A DNA stretch of 64,000 nt from Colocasia esculenta. Lineage: Eukaryota; Streptophyta; Magnoliopsida; Alismatales; Araceae. A model generated the notes under the pieces. It saw nothing but the letters and a program-made list of their open reading frames with translations. It was not told the origin of the DNA and searched no databases. A program made the position numbers and the translations under genes. How positions within the stretch are numbered: the stretch's first letter is position 1; each line of letters starts with the position of its first letter. This document shows positions 1 through 9,543 of this stretch, in pieces. Where the stretch lies: assembly GCA_014218235.1 (NCBI GenBank), contig CM024763.1, positions 89,485,909 through 89,549,908 on the forward strand, written 5' to 3'.

Positions 1-478
1 TGTACGTGTATGGTATGAGTGGTGTTACTTGCTGAGTCTTTAGACTCACTACTTGCTTCGGCGTACAGGTGTAGTTGGTGATGTGGCACCGTTGGAGGAG
101 ACGGTGGAGACGAACTCCGAGCGCGGAGATTAGTCTTTGGAGTACTTTGTGACTTTTGCGCTTCATAGTATGTAAATTGAACGTTGTATTAGCGTTATCA
201 TGGAAGGAATGTATAATGGTGGACATCTATGTAATAAATTTTCAGCAATTTAAATTATGTGAACTTTTAAGTTCTTTAATGTTATTGCAATTTCATGTAT
301 GCTAAATGTGGATGATGAATGAATGAAGACAGTAGTTCTTTTTACTTCCGCTACTCTGTTCTTATATTCACGTGTATCTCAGCTGAATATTATTGTTGGG
401 TAAATGTCCCACTGTGGCAACGCTCGCTATACCGACGTGGGTTGGTATAACCGTACCGGTATAATAAGGGTCGCTATA
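1..478 (+). repeat. Element A 5' LTR, last 478 bp
   Basis: This stretch aligns without gaps to 8193-8670, the end of the 3' LTR, with 11 substitutions. The LTR end is TATA here and TACA in the 3' copy, directly before gagattggtatcagagc. The first part of this LTR, with the promoter and splice donor, is left of the window. Confidence 0.95.
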
Positions 479-483
479 GAGAT

Positions 484-495
484 TGGTATCAGAGC
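484..495 (+). other. Element A primer-binding site (tRNA-iMet)
   Basis: TGGTATCAGAGC, complementary to the 3' end of plant initiator tRNA-Met, starts 5 nt after the LTR end. It primes minus-strand DNA synthesis. Confidence 0.93.
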
Positions 496-654
496 GACCG
501 GTTGAGATTGCACATGAATATACCTAAGTCATCATCCCCATTGCATGCTAAGTATGTCCACATGTGTAGAATTGATTAATAAGGAAGGAAAGATAGATAA
601 GAAAATGGTTAGAAAACTTAGTAACCTAGCTCTAATGGTGGCTGAAATTTATTA

Positions 655-662
655 CAGCCATG
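655..662 (+). promoter_or_regulatory. Putative 3' splice site just before element A gag ATG
   Basis: The sequence TTATTACAG|CC-ATGG gives a good acceptor 2 nt before the gag ATG at 660, with a branch-like TCTAAT upstream at about 630. Copy E has CTGTTTTTACAG before its ATG and copy B has the same acceptor as A. The matching donor is inside the LTR (see 6177). Splicing would remove most of the LTR leader and the primer site. Not shown experimentally. Confidence 0.6.
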
Positions 663-872
663 GCTTCGAGAGGTAGGCGCGGTGGAGCACCGGTCCGTGA
701 GGACGAGCCGCGACGTGACGAGCGGACGGAGCAGCAGGCCCCGGCACCGCCAGGTCCTGTACTTCCCCCACCGCCACCTGTGGACTACGGAGTATTCATG
801 CAAGGTCTGGTGCAAGCCATGCAGACGCAGGCTCATACCCAGGCAGCACTCCAGGCACAGTTGGAGGCTCAG

Positions 873-956
873 GTTAGACAAATAAAATGACTAATAGTCT
901 GTTTAATTGCTTATGTGATATTATGTTGATTGTATATTTCTTGATGTGCACTGTAG
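873..956 (+). other. Element A gag intron 1 (84 nt)
   Basis: Begins CAG|GTTAGA and ends CTGTAG|CAGG, is T-rich, and contains an in-frame stop at 888. Copies B (85 nt) and E (80 nt) have an intron at the same codon boundary with the same GTTAGA/GTCTA-type start region and TGTAG end but diverged interiors. Phase 0. The 3' end could also be the CAG at 959. Confidence 0.8.
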
Positions 957-1149
957 CAGGCTCAAGGACCAGCTCAGGACCATGGTGGACCTTCTACCAT
1001 GGAGAGATTCAAGAGGATGCTGCCACCCTCTTTTAAGGGGAGAGCGATCCTTTGTTGGCAGAAAGCTGGATGAGGGAGATAGAAAGATCTTCCGAGCCAT
1101 CAGGTGTGCAGAGGAGGATAAGGTTACATTGGCCACCTACATGCTACAG

Positions 1150-1225
1150 GTATGTGTTGATTTTGTATGATTGCATGTTTTGTTTAGTTAGAACTGTTAG
1201 TGGAGCTTACGAAGGTGTATTGCAG
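1150..1225 (+). other. Element A gag intron 2 (76 nt)
   Basis: Begins CTACAG|GTATGTG, close to a consensus donor, and ends TATTGCAG|GAAAG. Its length is not a multiple of three and the upstream frame meets TGA inside it. Copy E has a 76-nt and copy B a 77-nt intron at the same place. Removing it restores the continuous Gag core seen in intronless relatives such as element D. Confidence 0.85.
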
Positions 1226-2566
1226 GAAAGAGCTGATGTATGGTGGGCCTCATTGCTGCGTACCCGATTTGAGGACGGAGCTATCGACGTTGCTTGGGAC
1301 GAGTTCGTGAGGCTCTTTCGAGCCACGTTCGTCCCCGAGCATGTGCAAGATCGGATGGAGCAAGAATTTCTATCTTTGGCTCAAGGCTCCATGACTGTGC
1401 TGGAATATGAGGCAAGATTTTCTGAACTTTCTAAATATGCACCTCATATCGTGGCAAACGAGCGGAGGAAGACCAAGAAGTTCGTGATGGGACTTAAGCC
1501 ATCACTGCGGACGAGACTCGTGGCGTTTGACCACCGCACGTTGGACGAGGCCCTCAGTGCTGCGTGTAGGCAGGAGGGAGAGATGGAGCAATATCCAGAG
1601 GAAAAGAAGGCTTCACAGAAGAGGCCAGCGGCAACATTCCAACGGCAAGACAAGAAGAAAACGGTGTACCAGACACCGCAGCGAACCGTGGCAGTCGGCA
1701 GTTCACAGGTACCTTCTGTACGTTCCCCTGGTGTGAAGAAAGAGTGTCCCCACTGTGGGAAGACACACGGTGGTTCCGAGTGTTGGTTGGTAGTGGGTAG
1801 ATGCTTGAAGTGCGGGAGCAGCGACCACAAGATCAAAGATTGCCCAAAACTTCAGCAAGGAGTTCAGCGCGGAGCGCCAGCCCCAGCAGTAGCGGCAGCC
1901 GCGCCAGCTACAGGAAGACCAGGAAGGCCTCGAGCCCCAGCTCGAGTGTTTGCTTTAGCTCGCGAGGACGCCGAGCAGGCGGAGCATGTCACCGAAGGTA
2001 CGGTTTTGCTTTTAGGTGTGCACGCTCGGGTTTTGTTTGATACGGGTGTTACTCACTCGTTCATTTCCGAGCGGTTCGCTAGGCAGTTAGCCCTAGAGTC
2101 AGGCATAGAGTCTGAGGAGTTAGAGGTCCCTTTGTCTGTGCACACCCCTGCGGGTATGGTATCGACTAGGAAGTGCATTCTGTCGTTACCTGTGTGCATT
2201 GAGGATAGAGTCCTAGATGGGTGTTTCTTCTTGCTAAAGATGAAGGACTATGATGCTATTCTTGGTCTGGATTGGATAGAGGAGCACTATGTGTTAGTGG
2301 ATTGTCGTCGGAAGAGGATTGTTTTCCGCATTCCTGGTGAGGATGAGTTCTCTCACCCCTTGCCAAAGAACTTGGCTGGAAAGTTAGTCATCTCTGCCAT
2401 GAAGGCGATGCGCATGGTAAACAATGGTTGTGACGCTTTTCTTGCCAGTGTGGTGTTAGTGCCAGAGGCTGATGAGTCACCTACTCTTGCAGAGATTGAG
2501 GTAGTGCAGGATTTTCCAGATGTCTTTCCTGATGACTTGTCTGGTTGCCACCGGATAGAGAGATAG

Positions 2567-3214
2567 AGTTTACCATAGAGTTGCTTCGGGCACCTCTCCT
2601 ATCTCGAAGGCTCCATATCGGATGGCACCTGCGGAGTTAGCCGAGTTGAGGAGGCAATTGCAAGAGTTGCTTGATAAGGGATTTATTCGCCCTAGTGTTT
2701 CCCCTTGGGGCACCTGTATTGTTCGTCAAGAAGAAAGACGGGTCACTTAGGTTATGCATTGACTATAGGAAGTTGAACCAAGTGACTGTGAAGAACAGTA
2801 TCCCTTACCTCGTATTGATGACTTGTTTGACCAGTTGCGAGAGGCATCAGTCTTTTCTAAGATTGATTTGCGATCTGGTTATCATCAGTTGAGGATTCGG
2901 AGTGAGGATGTGTCCAAGACGGCGTTTAGAACCCGTTATGGACATTATGAGTTCTTGGTCCTTCCTTTCGGATTGACCATGCCCCTGCAGCGTTCATGGA
3001 TCTCATGAACAGGGTGTTTAGGCCTTATTTAGATAGCTTTGTCGTAGTGTTTATTGATGATGTGTTGGTCTACTCTCCGGATGAGGCCACTCACCGTCAG
3101 CATTTGAGGGTAGTGTTAGAGGTTCTTCGTGAGCACAAGCTGTATGCTAAATTCAGCAAGTGTGATTTTTGGTTGCGCGAGGTTCATTTCCTCGGGCATG
3201 TTATCTCCGGCTGG
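2567..3214 (+). pseudogene. pol: Element A reverse transcriptase, frameshifted
   Basis: Reverse transcriptase domain copying genomic RNA to DNA. Visible motifs in order: a PVLFVKKKDGSLRLCIDYR block near 2710-2770, DLRSGYHQLRI near 2865, FLVLPFGLT near 2953, and the catalytic FIDDVLVYS with its two aspartates at 3056-3061. Compared with copy B, small deletions occur near 2590, 2704, 2803, 2976 and 3210, each 1-2 nt, so the domain is spread over several frames and cannot be active. Confidence 0.9.
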
Positions 3215-4914
3215 TGTTGCAGTTGATCCAGCGAAGGTCCAGGCAGTTATGGATTGGGAGATTCCCAAGACCCCTTCGGAGATTCGTAGTTTTATTGGGT
3301 TAGCTAGTTACTATCGGCGATTCATTGAGGGTTTTTCATCCATCGCCGCCCCTTTGACTCAGCTTACCAGAAAGGGAGTGAAGTTTGTTTGGTCCGAGAA
3401 GTGTGAGAGTAGTTTTCAATTATTGAAGACTAAGCTCACGTCAGCCCCGGTGTTAGTTTTACTGAGCGGTGTAGAGGGCTTTGCTATCTACACAGATGCG
3501 TCTCAGATTGGGTTAGGCTGTGTGCTCATGCAGCAAGAAAGGGTAGTGGCTTATGCTTCTCGTCAGTTGAAGGAGCATGAGAGGAACTATCTGACTCATG
3601 ACTTAGAGCTCGCAGCAGTGGTTCATGCACTAAAGATCTGGAGGCACTATCTTTATGGTGTCAGATTTGAGGTGTTTACCGACCACAAGAGCTTGAAGTA
3701 TCTTTTCTACCAAAAGGAATTAAACCTGAGGCAGAGGAAATGGATTGAGTTCTTGAAGGATTATGACTTCGACCTTCAGTATCACCCTGGAAAGGTGAAT
3801 GTCATAGCGGATGCGCTGAGTAGAAAGAGGCCATCTCTCCAGCAGGACTGGAAGATGTTGGAGGATGCGGCTTGCGCGTTGACTGAGTTAGAGCCATCGC
3901 TATGTCAGGCTTTTGTAGCTCAGTTATCTCTTAGGTCCTCGGTTTGGGATGAGGTGATCGAGCGACAGGGAGCCGACCCTAGACTCTTAGAGTTAGTGGG
4001 CAAGGCAGGCATTGCTCGAGATGAGGACGGTGTGATTAGATTTCAGCACCGTGTTTGTGTCCCTGATTTGGTAGATGTCCGTGAGCATGTGTTAGCAGAG
4101 GCTCATAGATCGCGATTCTCTGTTCATCCGGGTAACACTAAGATGTATCAAGACCTGAAGAGATCATTTTTGTGGTCCGGCATGAAGAAGGATGTTGCGA
4201 ATTATGTGTCTAGATGTCTAGTGTGTCAGCAAGTGAAGGCCGAGCGACAGCGACCATCCGGCCTTATGCAGAGGATGGATATCCCAGTGTGGAAGTGGGA
4301 AGCTGTCACTATGGACTTCGTTTCGGGTTTGCCTCGATCTAGAAGGGGCAATGACTCGATTTGGGTAGTTGTAGATAGATTCTCGAAGACTGCTCATTTC
4401 TTGCCCATGAAGAAGAAGCAGTCAGTAGAGAGTTTAGCTAGATTGTATGTTAGTAGTGTCATTAGATTACATGGTGTGCCGAAGTGGATCATTTCGGATC
4501 GAGACCCGAGATTCACTTTGAGGCTGTGGAAGGGTCTTCAGAATGCGTTAGGTTCGAAACTGAAGCTCAGTTCGGCGTTTCATCCCCAGACCGATGGACA
4601 GTCCGAAAGGACTATCCAGACGCTCGAGGATATGTTGAGGGTGTGTGTTCTGGATTGGAAGGATGATTGGGAGCATCATTTACCTCTAGTGGAGTTCGCA
4701 TACAACAACAGCTTTCATGAGAGCATTGGTATGGCTCCATTTGAGGCGTTGTATGGTAGGCCCTGCAGATCTCCTTTATGTTGGGAGGAGACTGGTGATA
4801 GGCAGTTGATCGGTCCGAAGTTAGTTCAGGAGACTTCGGATAAGGTCCAACTTATCAGGAAGAGGCTTGTTGCGGCACAGGATAGGCAGAAGAGTTATGC
4901 CGACAATAGGAGGA
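3215..4914 (+). pseudogene. pol: Element A RNase H and integrase, mostly open
   Basis: A long open stretch. RNase H begins near 3490 (AIYTDASQIGLG) with HDLELAAVVHALK near 3600 and the ADALSRK end near 3810. Integrase follows with its zinc region (HPGNTKMYQD, then CLVCQQVKAE near 4215), the core start MDFVSGLP near 4312, SDRDPRFT near 4495 and the catalytic glutamate in TDGQSERTIQT near 4590. GMAPFEALYG near 4730 is the usual signature after the core. A 1-nt deletion near 4921 shifts out of frame into the tail. This part was probably active recently. Confidence 0.92.
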
Positions 4915-5350
4915 AGGATTTGAGTTCGAGGTTGGCGATCATGTCTTCTTGAAGATATCGCCTACTCGAGGTGTTGTCAGATTTGGCAGGCATAGTAAGT
5001 TGAGCCCCAGGTTCATTGGCCCATATGAGATTCTCAGACGTTTGGGCAGCGTGGCATATGAGCTAGCATTACCCCCAGCTTTGGCTAGCGTTCACCCTGT
5101 GTTCCACGTATCGATGCTTAGGAAGTATGTCCGAGATCCGTCTCATGTGATTAGTCATGAGCCAGTGGAGATCCAGCCAGATCTTTCGTATGTCGAGCAA
5201 CCAGTAGCTATTCTTGACCGGAAGGTTCAGCATCTCCGGAACAAGAGTATTGCATCGGTGAAAGTTCTATGGCGGAACTTCTCACGAGAGGAGGCTACTT
5301 GGGAGCTTGAGGATGCAATGAAGAAGAAGTATCCCCTTTTGTTTGAGTAG
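4915..5350 (+). pseudogene. pol: Element A integrase C-terminal tail with chromodomain-like end
   Basis: After the frameshift the frame from 4949 runs to a stop at 5350 (133 residues from an internal ATG). It opens with SPTRGVVRFGR and KLSPRFIGPYEI, the GPY/F module of gypsy integrases, then HPVFHVSMLRKYV. The last 60 residues (VAILDRKVQHLRNK, VKVLWRN, EATWELED) resemble the chromodomain-like tail that directs chromovirus insertion into heterochromatin. The ATG at 4949 is not a true start. Confidence 0.88.
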
Positions 5351-5380
5351 TGTCGTTCTAACTTCGAGGACAAAGTTTCT

Positions 5381-5396
5381 TTTAAGGGGGAGAGGG
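5381..5396 (+). other. Element A polypurine tract
   Basis: TTTAAGGGGGAGAGGG lies immediately before the 3' LTR start TGTAAGG, the usual plus-strand priming site. Confidence 0.88.
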
Positions 5397-5800
5397 TGTA
5401 AGGCCCTCGAATTTTGTTGCATTATTGTAATGCATGTAAATAATTCGTGTTGTGTATGTACGTATGTATGTATCTACGTATGTATTAATTAGTGTACTTA
5501 TGTGTGTATGTATATAATAAATAATGTATGTATTGCTTGATGGTAGTGTGTACACAAAACTATATAGGTATTACATGTATATATGCATGATGTACATGGG
5601 TTTCTGCATGTTTTAGACTTCTGGCCGAAGGCCAGATTGGCGTCAATCCCATAGCCGTTTATGTGGTGTCAGCGTCAACCCCATGTACGGCAACACTAAT
5701 CCCAGCGTCCAACGATGTGGACGCCAACTTCTCTGACCTGCATGCGTTGCAGAGCCAGAAATTCCGGAACCAAGGCAACTCACCCATTGGGGAGCTGTCT

Positions 5801-5866
5801 CCCAACGGTCTGAGAGCCATCATGTCACCCTGTGCGTGGGAGAGAAGCCTCTCCCATATATCTAAA
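5801..5866 (+). promoter_or_regulatory. Element A LTR core promoter: MSA-like motif and TATA-like box
   Basis: CCCAACGGTC at 5801-5810 matches the plant M-phase-specific activator consensus YCYAACGGYY, bound by MYB3R factors. CATATATCTAAA at 5855-5866 is TATA-like. The same pair occurs in B (24465-24474, - strand), E (60190 and 60236) and I (39611 and 39660). Function is inferred from motif, spacing and conservation. Confidence 0.6.
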
Positions 5867-6176
5867 CCCGAATTTGCTTCCCCAACCCTTCTCCTTGCCT
5901 TTTTACAAGAGAGAAAGAAGAGAAGAAACCCTACTTTCTGACTGAGGAAAACCCCCACCTTTGCAAACCTAAAACTGAAGATCTAAAGCTTGTTACGGGG
6001 TTCTGCTACAACAAGGAGCTTGCTGGATCATCGAGGAAGGCTTCCCCAACCTCGACTTGCTGTGGAGACTGCTCAGGAACCCGGAGGGAGGTGATCTTGG
6101 AGGGTGTTTCGCAACTTCTTAGGACTGCCCAAGGAGAGCTTCTCCAAGCCTAGATCCATTAGTGTATTTTTCAAAA

Positions 6177-6183
6177 GGCAAGT
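6177..6183 (+). promoter_or_regulatory. GC-type splice donor in element A LTR
   Basis: AAAAG|GCAAGTACC, with exon end at 6177, matches the GC-AG intron donor consensus AG|GCAAGT. The core is kept in B (24128), H (31644), I (39957) and E (60528), although flanking sequence has diverged. In the off-window 5' LTR the same site would splice to the acceptor at 657. Confidence 0.6.
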
Positions 6184-6287
6184 ACCCTACTCATAACGTC
6201 CCGTATGTGTCTAGGTTGGTTTTACAAATTTTATGTATTTTCCCTCGTGTCCTAGACCCCCAAATTCACCCCATCTTTGGAGCTCGG

Positions 6288-6434
6288 GTCTGTGTTCTGC
6301 ACAGACCTGACATTGACGACAATGTCCCTTTCCGCTAAGATTATGCTTAGCGTCCATCGACTATGCCGTCGACATTGAAGTAGCGGCCAGAGACCGCCGC
6401 CAAGTTCATCTGAACAGAACAGTGACCTGTTCTG
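6288..6434 (+). promoter_or_regulatory. Hairpin cluster in element A LTR
   Basis: Stem-loops in about 150 nt: 6288-6306 (GTCTGTG/CACAGAC), 6309-6326 (GACATTG/CAATGTC), 6333-6352 (CGCTAAG/CTTAGCG), 6357-6372 (TCGAC/GTCGA) and 6415-6434 (CAGAACAG/CTGTTCTG). Equivalent hairpins with altered but still complementary stems occur in B, E, H and I. The cluster lies just downstream of the LTR splice donor, so only unspliced RNA would carry it. Confidence 0.6.
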
Positions 6435-7302
6435 CCCTTCTATACAATTATTTTCGATATGTTTCACGATGAGGATATACTGTAAATCATTTATATGCTA
6501 TGTATATTGTTGGTGTGATGGATGTGGTGTGTGGATGGATTACCACGAATGATAGGACTTAATTATTTCATGAAGATACATGTATGATGAGTTTTAATCT
6601 TGTTAAACCATGTTTGCATGATTTAGGACAAGTCTGAATGCCCTAAATTGTGAGGATTATGCATGTGAGGTTCAGTCCCTGTTCTAAATTTCTGAGATTA
6701 TTCCCATGCTTGTGTGAATTATTGCAAAATTGTTTAGGAAAAATAGAGATCATGCTAGGTCATGATAAATCTTCCATAAATTAATGGATTGTCCAATAAA
6801 TTCAGGAATAAATTCTGTGGTTTCATGCCTGTTAGGGTTCAAACAGTGAGTGGTTAAAACTGTGCTTGTGTTTAACTCCATGTTAAATCGAATTGCGGAT
6901 AGCATGTGAAATTAATATTTGATTTTCTGTAATTCTGTTTTAGTTCAGAAAAATCTGAAAATTTGCATGAGGAATCCTAAACCCGAAATTAACATGTGGT
7001 TAAAATTTCAGGTCATTTGGATTAGTATTTAATGTAATATGAATTTTTCCATGTAAATGTGTATTTATGCATGCCAATGTGAAACAATTCGATTTAGGGG
7101 TAATCCGACCTGATCGGTGATATTTACCTGAATGTAGATTTTGAAATCTGTAGTGTCATGATAGGAAAACAGAGAAATGTGAATGTGAGAGAGAAAGTGA
7201 ATAGAATGAGAGTGACATGTGTAAACCCATGTGTAAAATCGGTAAAAATGTGTAATGTGAAAATTTGTGCCAAATGTGACATTACTTCCGTAGAGGGCAG
7301 TG

Positions 7303-7338
7303 GAACCGTATCAGAGAAAAGTCCCCCTGAGAAGGTTC
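7303..7338 (+). promoter_or_regulatory. Conserved AAAAGTCC-loop hairpin, element A LTR
   Basis: Outer stem GAACC/GGTTC (7303-7307, 7334-7338), inner stem TCAGAG/CCCTGA with one mismatch, loop AAAAGTCC. All five A-family LTRs keep the loop and refold with different inner stems; see the finding at these coordinates. Confidence 0.6.
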
Positions 7339-8670
7339 AATGTGTAAGTGACCCTAAGGGCATTAGGGGGAAATCCTGGAGGTGGACAAGTACCACTGGT
7401 TAGGGTGGAGACTTGTTCTCCCGGTTTGCGCAATCCAAGAGTCGCCATTGTATTGCCTAGATGACGTCTATGTGATGTGATGTGTTGTGTCCTTCTTTGG
7501 TGGTTTGGACTATGTGTCACGGCACTAAATGTGAAAGTGTAAATGTGCATGTGTTAATGTGAATGTGAACAATGTGTAATGTGTAATGTGTATGTGTAAA
7601 GTGCAACTTATGTGAATTGGAAATTGTGTAAAGAAAATGTGAGACCAAAATGTGAGGATATGATATTGTAATCCATGTTGTGACAAATCTGAAACCATCT
7701 TAAATCGGTAGCTTCATTATGTTAGGATCATGTTTATATGTGTAAAATGCCTAGAATCTATGCTAGGGACAATTAACAAGTATGTGCACAAAATTCCATG
7801 TTTGGTTGTTCACATGTTGTATTTTAAATAACATTGTAGCTCTCATGTGTAGGGCTATGGTTGCTAAATCATGTGAAAACCAGCAAGTTAAAGTGTGTAA
7901 AATGTTCATGTACATGCACAAGAATGTGTAGATTCCATGCTAGGTGTGTTTTGTTTCATGTACGTAGGATAATCATGCTAAGTGCTTTCATGTTTTAGTT
8001 AAAATGCAAAGTAGAATTTCATGAGTAGGAATGATTAGAGAACATGTGTTAGGAATTTATCTTGACAAGGAAATCTGAAAGCATGCATCATGTGTTTACT
8101 TATAGAATTGTCATGGTTGGTTATTCATTCCAAACGTTAAGCATGATACATGTTGAGTTTTTGCAATGGTGTGTATAGAGCCTACTATGACATGTATGTG
8201 TATGGTATGAGTGGTGTTACTTGCTGAGTCTTTAGACTCACTACTTGCTTCGGCGTACAGGTGTAGTTGGTGACGTGGCACCGTTGGAGGAGACGGTGGA
8301 GACGGACTCCGAGCACGGAGATTAGTCTTTGGAGTACTTTGTGACTTTTGTGCTTCATAGTATGTAAATTGAACGTTGTATTAGCGTTATCATGGAAGGA
8401 ATGTATAATGGTGGACATCTATGTATTAATTTTTCAGCAATTTAAATTATGTGAACTTTTAAGTTCTTTAATGTTATTGCAATTTCATGTATGCTAAATG
8501 TGGATGATGAATGAATGAAGACAGTAGTTCTTTTTACTTCCGCTACTCTGTTCTTATATTCACGTGTATCTCAGCTGAATGTTATTGTTGGGTAAATGTC
8601 CCATTGTGGCAACGCTCGCTATACCGACGTGGGTTGGTATAACCGTACCGGTATAATGAGGGTCGCTACA

Positions 8671-9543
8671 GTCGGCATAGCTCTTCTGTCTATCCTGAGC
8701 CGCAACAAGCCTCTTCCTGATAAGCTGGACCTTATCCGAAGTCTCCTGAACTAACTCTGGACCGATCAGCTGCCTATCACCGGTCTCCTCCCAACATAAA
8801 GGAGATCTGCAGGGCTGACCATACAACGCCTCAAATGGAGCCATACCAATACTCGCATGAAAGCTGTTGTTGTATGCGAACTCCACAAGAGGTAAATGAC
8901 GCTCCCAATCATCCTTCCAATCCAAAACACATGCTCTCAACATATCCTCGAGCGTTTGGATAGTCCTCTCGGACTGTCCATCAGTCTGGGGATGAAACAC
9001 CGAACTGAGCTTCAGCTCCGAACCTAAAGCATCCTGAAGACCCTTCCACAACCTCGAAGTGAATCTCGGATCTCGATCCGAAATGATCGACTTCAGCACA
9101 CCATGCAATCTAATGATACTGCTAACATACAATCTAGCTAAACTCTCTACTGACTGCTTCTTCTTCATAGGCAAGAAATGAGCAGTCTTCGAGAATCTAT
9201 CTACGACTACCCAAATCGAGTTATTGCCCCTTCTAGATCGAGGCAAACCCGAAACAAAGTCCATAGTGACAGCTTCCCACTTCCACACTGGGATGTCCAT
9301 CCTTTGCATAAGGCCGGATGGTCGCTGTCGCTCGGCCTTCACTTGCTGGCATACTAAACACCGGGATACATAATCCGCTACATCCTTCTTCATGCCAGAC
9401 CACCAAAAGGATCTCTTCAAATCCTGGTACATCTTAGTGTTACCCGGATGAATAGAGAATCGCGATCTGTGAGCCTCCACTAACACATGCTCATGGACAT
9501 CTACCAAATCAGGGACACAAACACGGTGCTGAAATCTTATCAC
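8671..9543 (-). pseudogene. pol: Element B integrase, cut by element A
   Basis: An open frame matching A integrase: zinc region (HPGNTKMYQD, CLVCQQVKAE), core MDFVSGLP, SDRDPRFT, TDGQSERTIQT and GMAPFEALYG. It stops at the codon for aspartate in KSYAD, where the 3' LTR of A begins (8670/8671). The GPY/F and chromodomain parts are off-window. A 1-nt deletion near 9555 separates it from the upstream frame. Confidence 0.92.

Larger units (their letters stand above)
660..2566 (+). pseudogene. gag: Element A gag and protease, with two introns and frameshifts
   Basis: Encodes the particle protein Gag followed by aspartic protease. The proposed start at 660 gives MASRGRRGG and a proline-rich N-terminus; copies B and E start at the same place. 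Exon 1 is 660-872, exon 2 957-1149 and exon 3 begins at 1226. Exon 3 carries the Retrotrans_gag core (ERADVWW, WDEFVRLFRA), two zinc knuckles (CPHCGKTHGGSEC and CLKCGSSDHKIKDC) and the protease active site VLFDTG near 2034. Splicing joins LQ to ERADVWW, the junction expected for this family. Faults: G5 reduced to G4 near 1037 and a 1-nt loss near 2545 that ends the frame at 2566. The long frame from 1052 reads exon 2 and intron 2 out of frame and is not the real protein. Confidence 0.85.
1..8670 (+). mobile_element. Element A: Ty3/gypsy chromovirus, 5' end off-window
   Basis: A long LTR retrotransposon read on the + strand in the order partial 5' LTR, primer site, gag, protease, reverse transcriptase, RNase H, integrase, C-terminal chromodomain-like tail, polypurine tract, 3' LTR. 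The integrase-before-tail order, the chromodomain-like end and the very long LTR (3274 bp) fit the chromovirus branch of Ty3/gypsy, most like the Tekay/Del lineage; the lineage name is inference. The two LTRs can be compared over 478 bp and differ at 11 sites (about 2.3 %) with no indels, so the insertion is young. It lies inside element B on the opposite strand: its right flank at 8671 (gtcgg) is B integrase sequence. Its left flank and target duplication lie outside the window. Several 1-2 nt deletions break the coding region. Confidence 0.93.
5397..8670 (+). repeat. Element A 3' LTR (3274 bp)
   Basis: Runs from TGTAAGGCCCTCG to GGGTCGCTACA, bounded by the polypurine tract on the left and by element B integrase sequence on the right. 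It holds the promoter (MSA motif 5801, TATA-like box 5855), a GC-type splice donor at 6177, a hairpin cluster at 6288-6434, a conserved block at 7260-7525 including an AAAAGTCC-loop hairpin, and TGTGTAATG-rich low-complexity sequence around 7500-7630. No protein-coding gene is visible. Related LTRs are at 21647-24887 (B), 31323-34126 (H), 39331-41969 (I) and 59829-62724 (E). Confidence 0.95.

Noticed and set aside
1052..2566. A single 504-residue Gag-protease frame without introns
   Set aside because: Its first 55 residues read exon 2 and intron 2 in the wrong frame; the conserved sequence KVTLATYMLQ is in another frame and joins ERADVWW only if 1150-1225 is removed.
7500..7640. TGTGTAATG-rich tract as a microsatellite or CRISPR-like array
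   Set aside because: No fixed unit or regular spacers; it is degenerate low-complexity sequence in the LTR, seen also in B, H and I.
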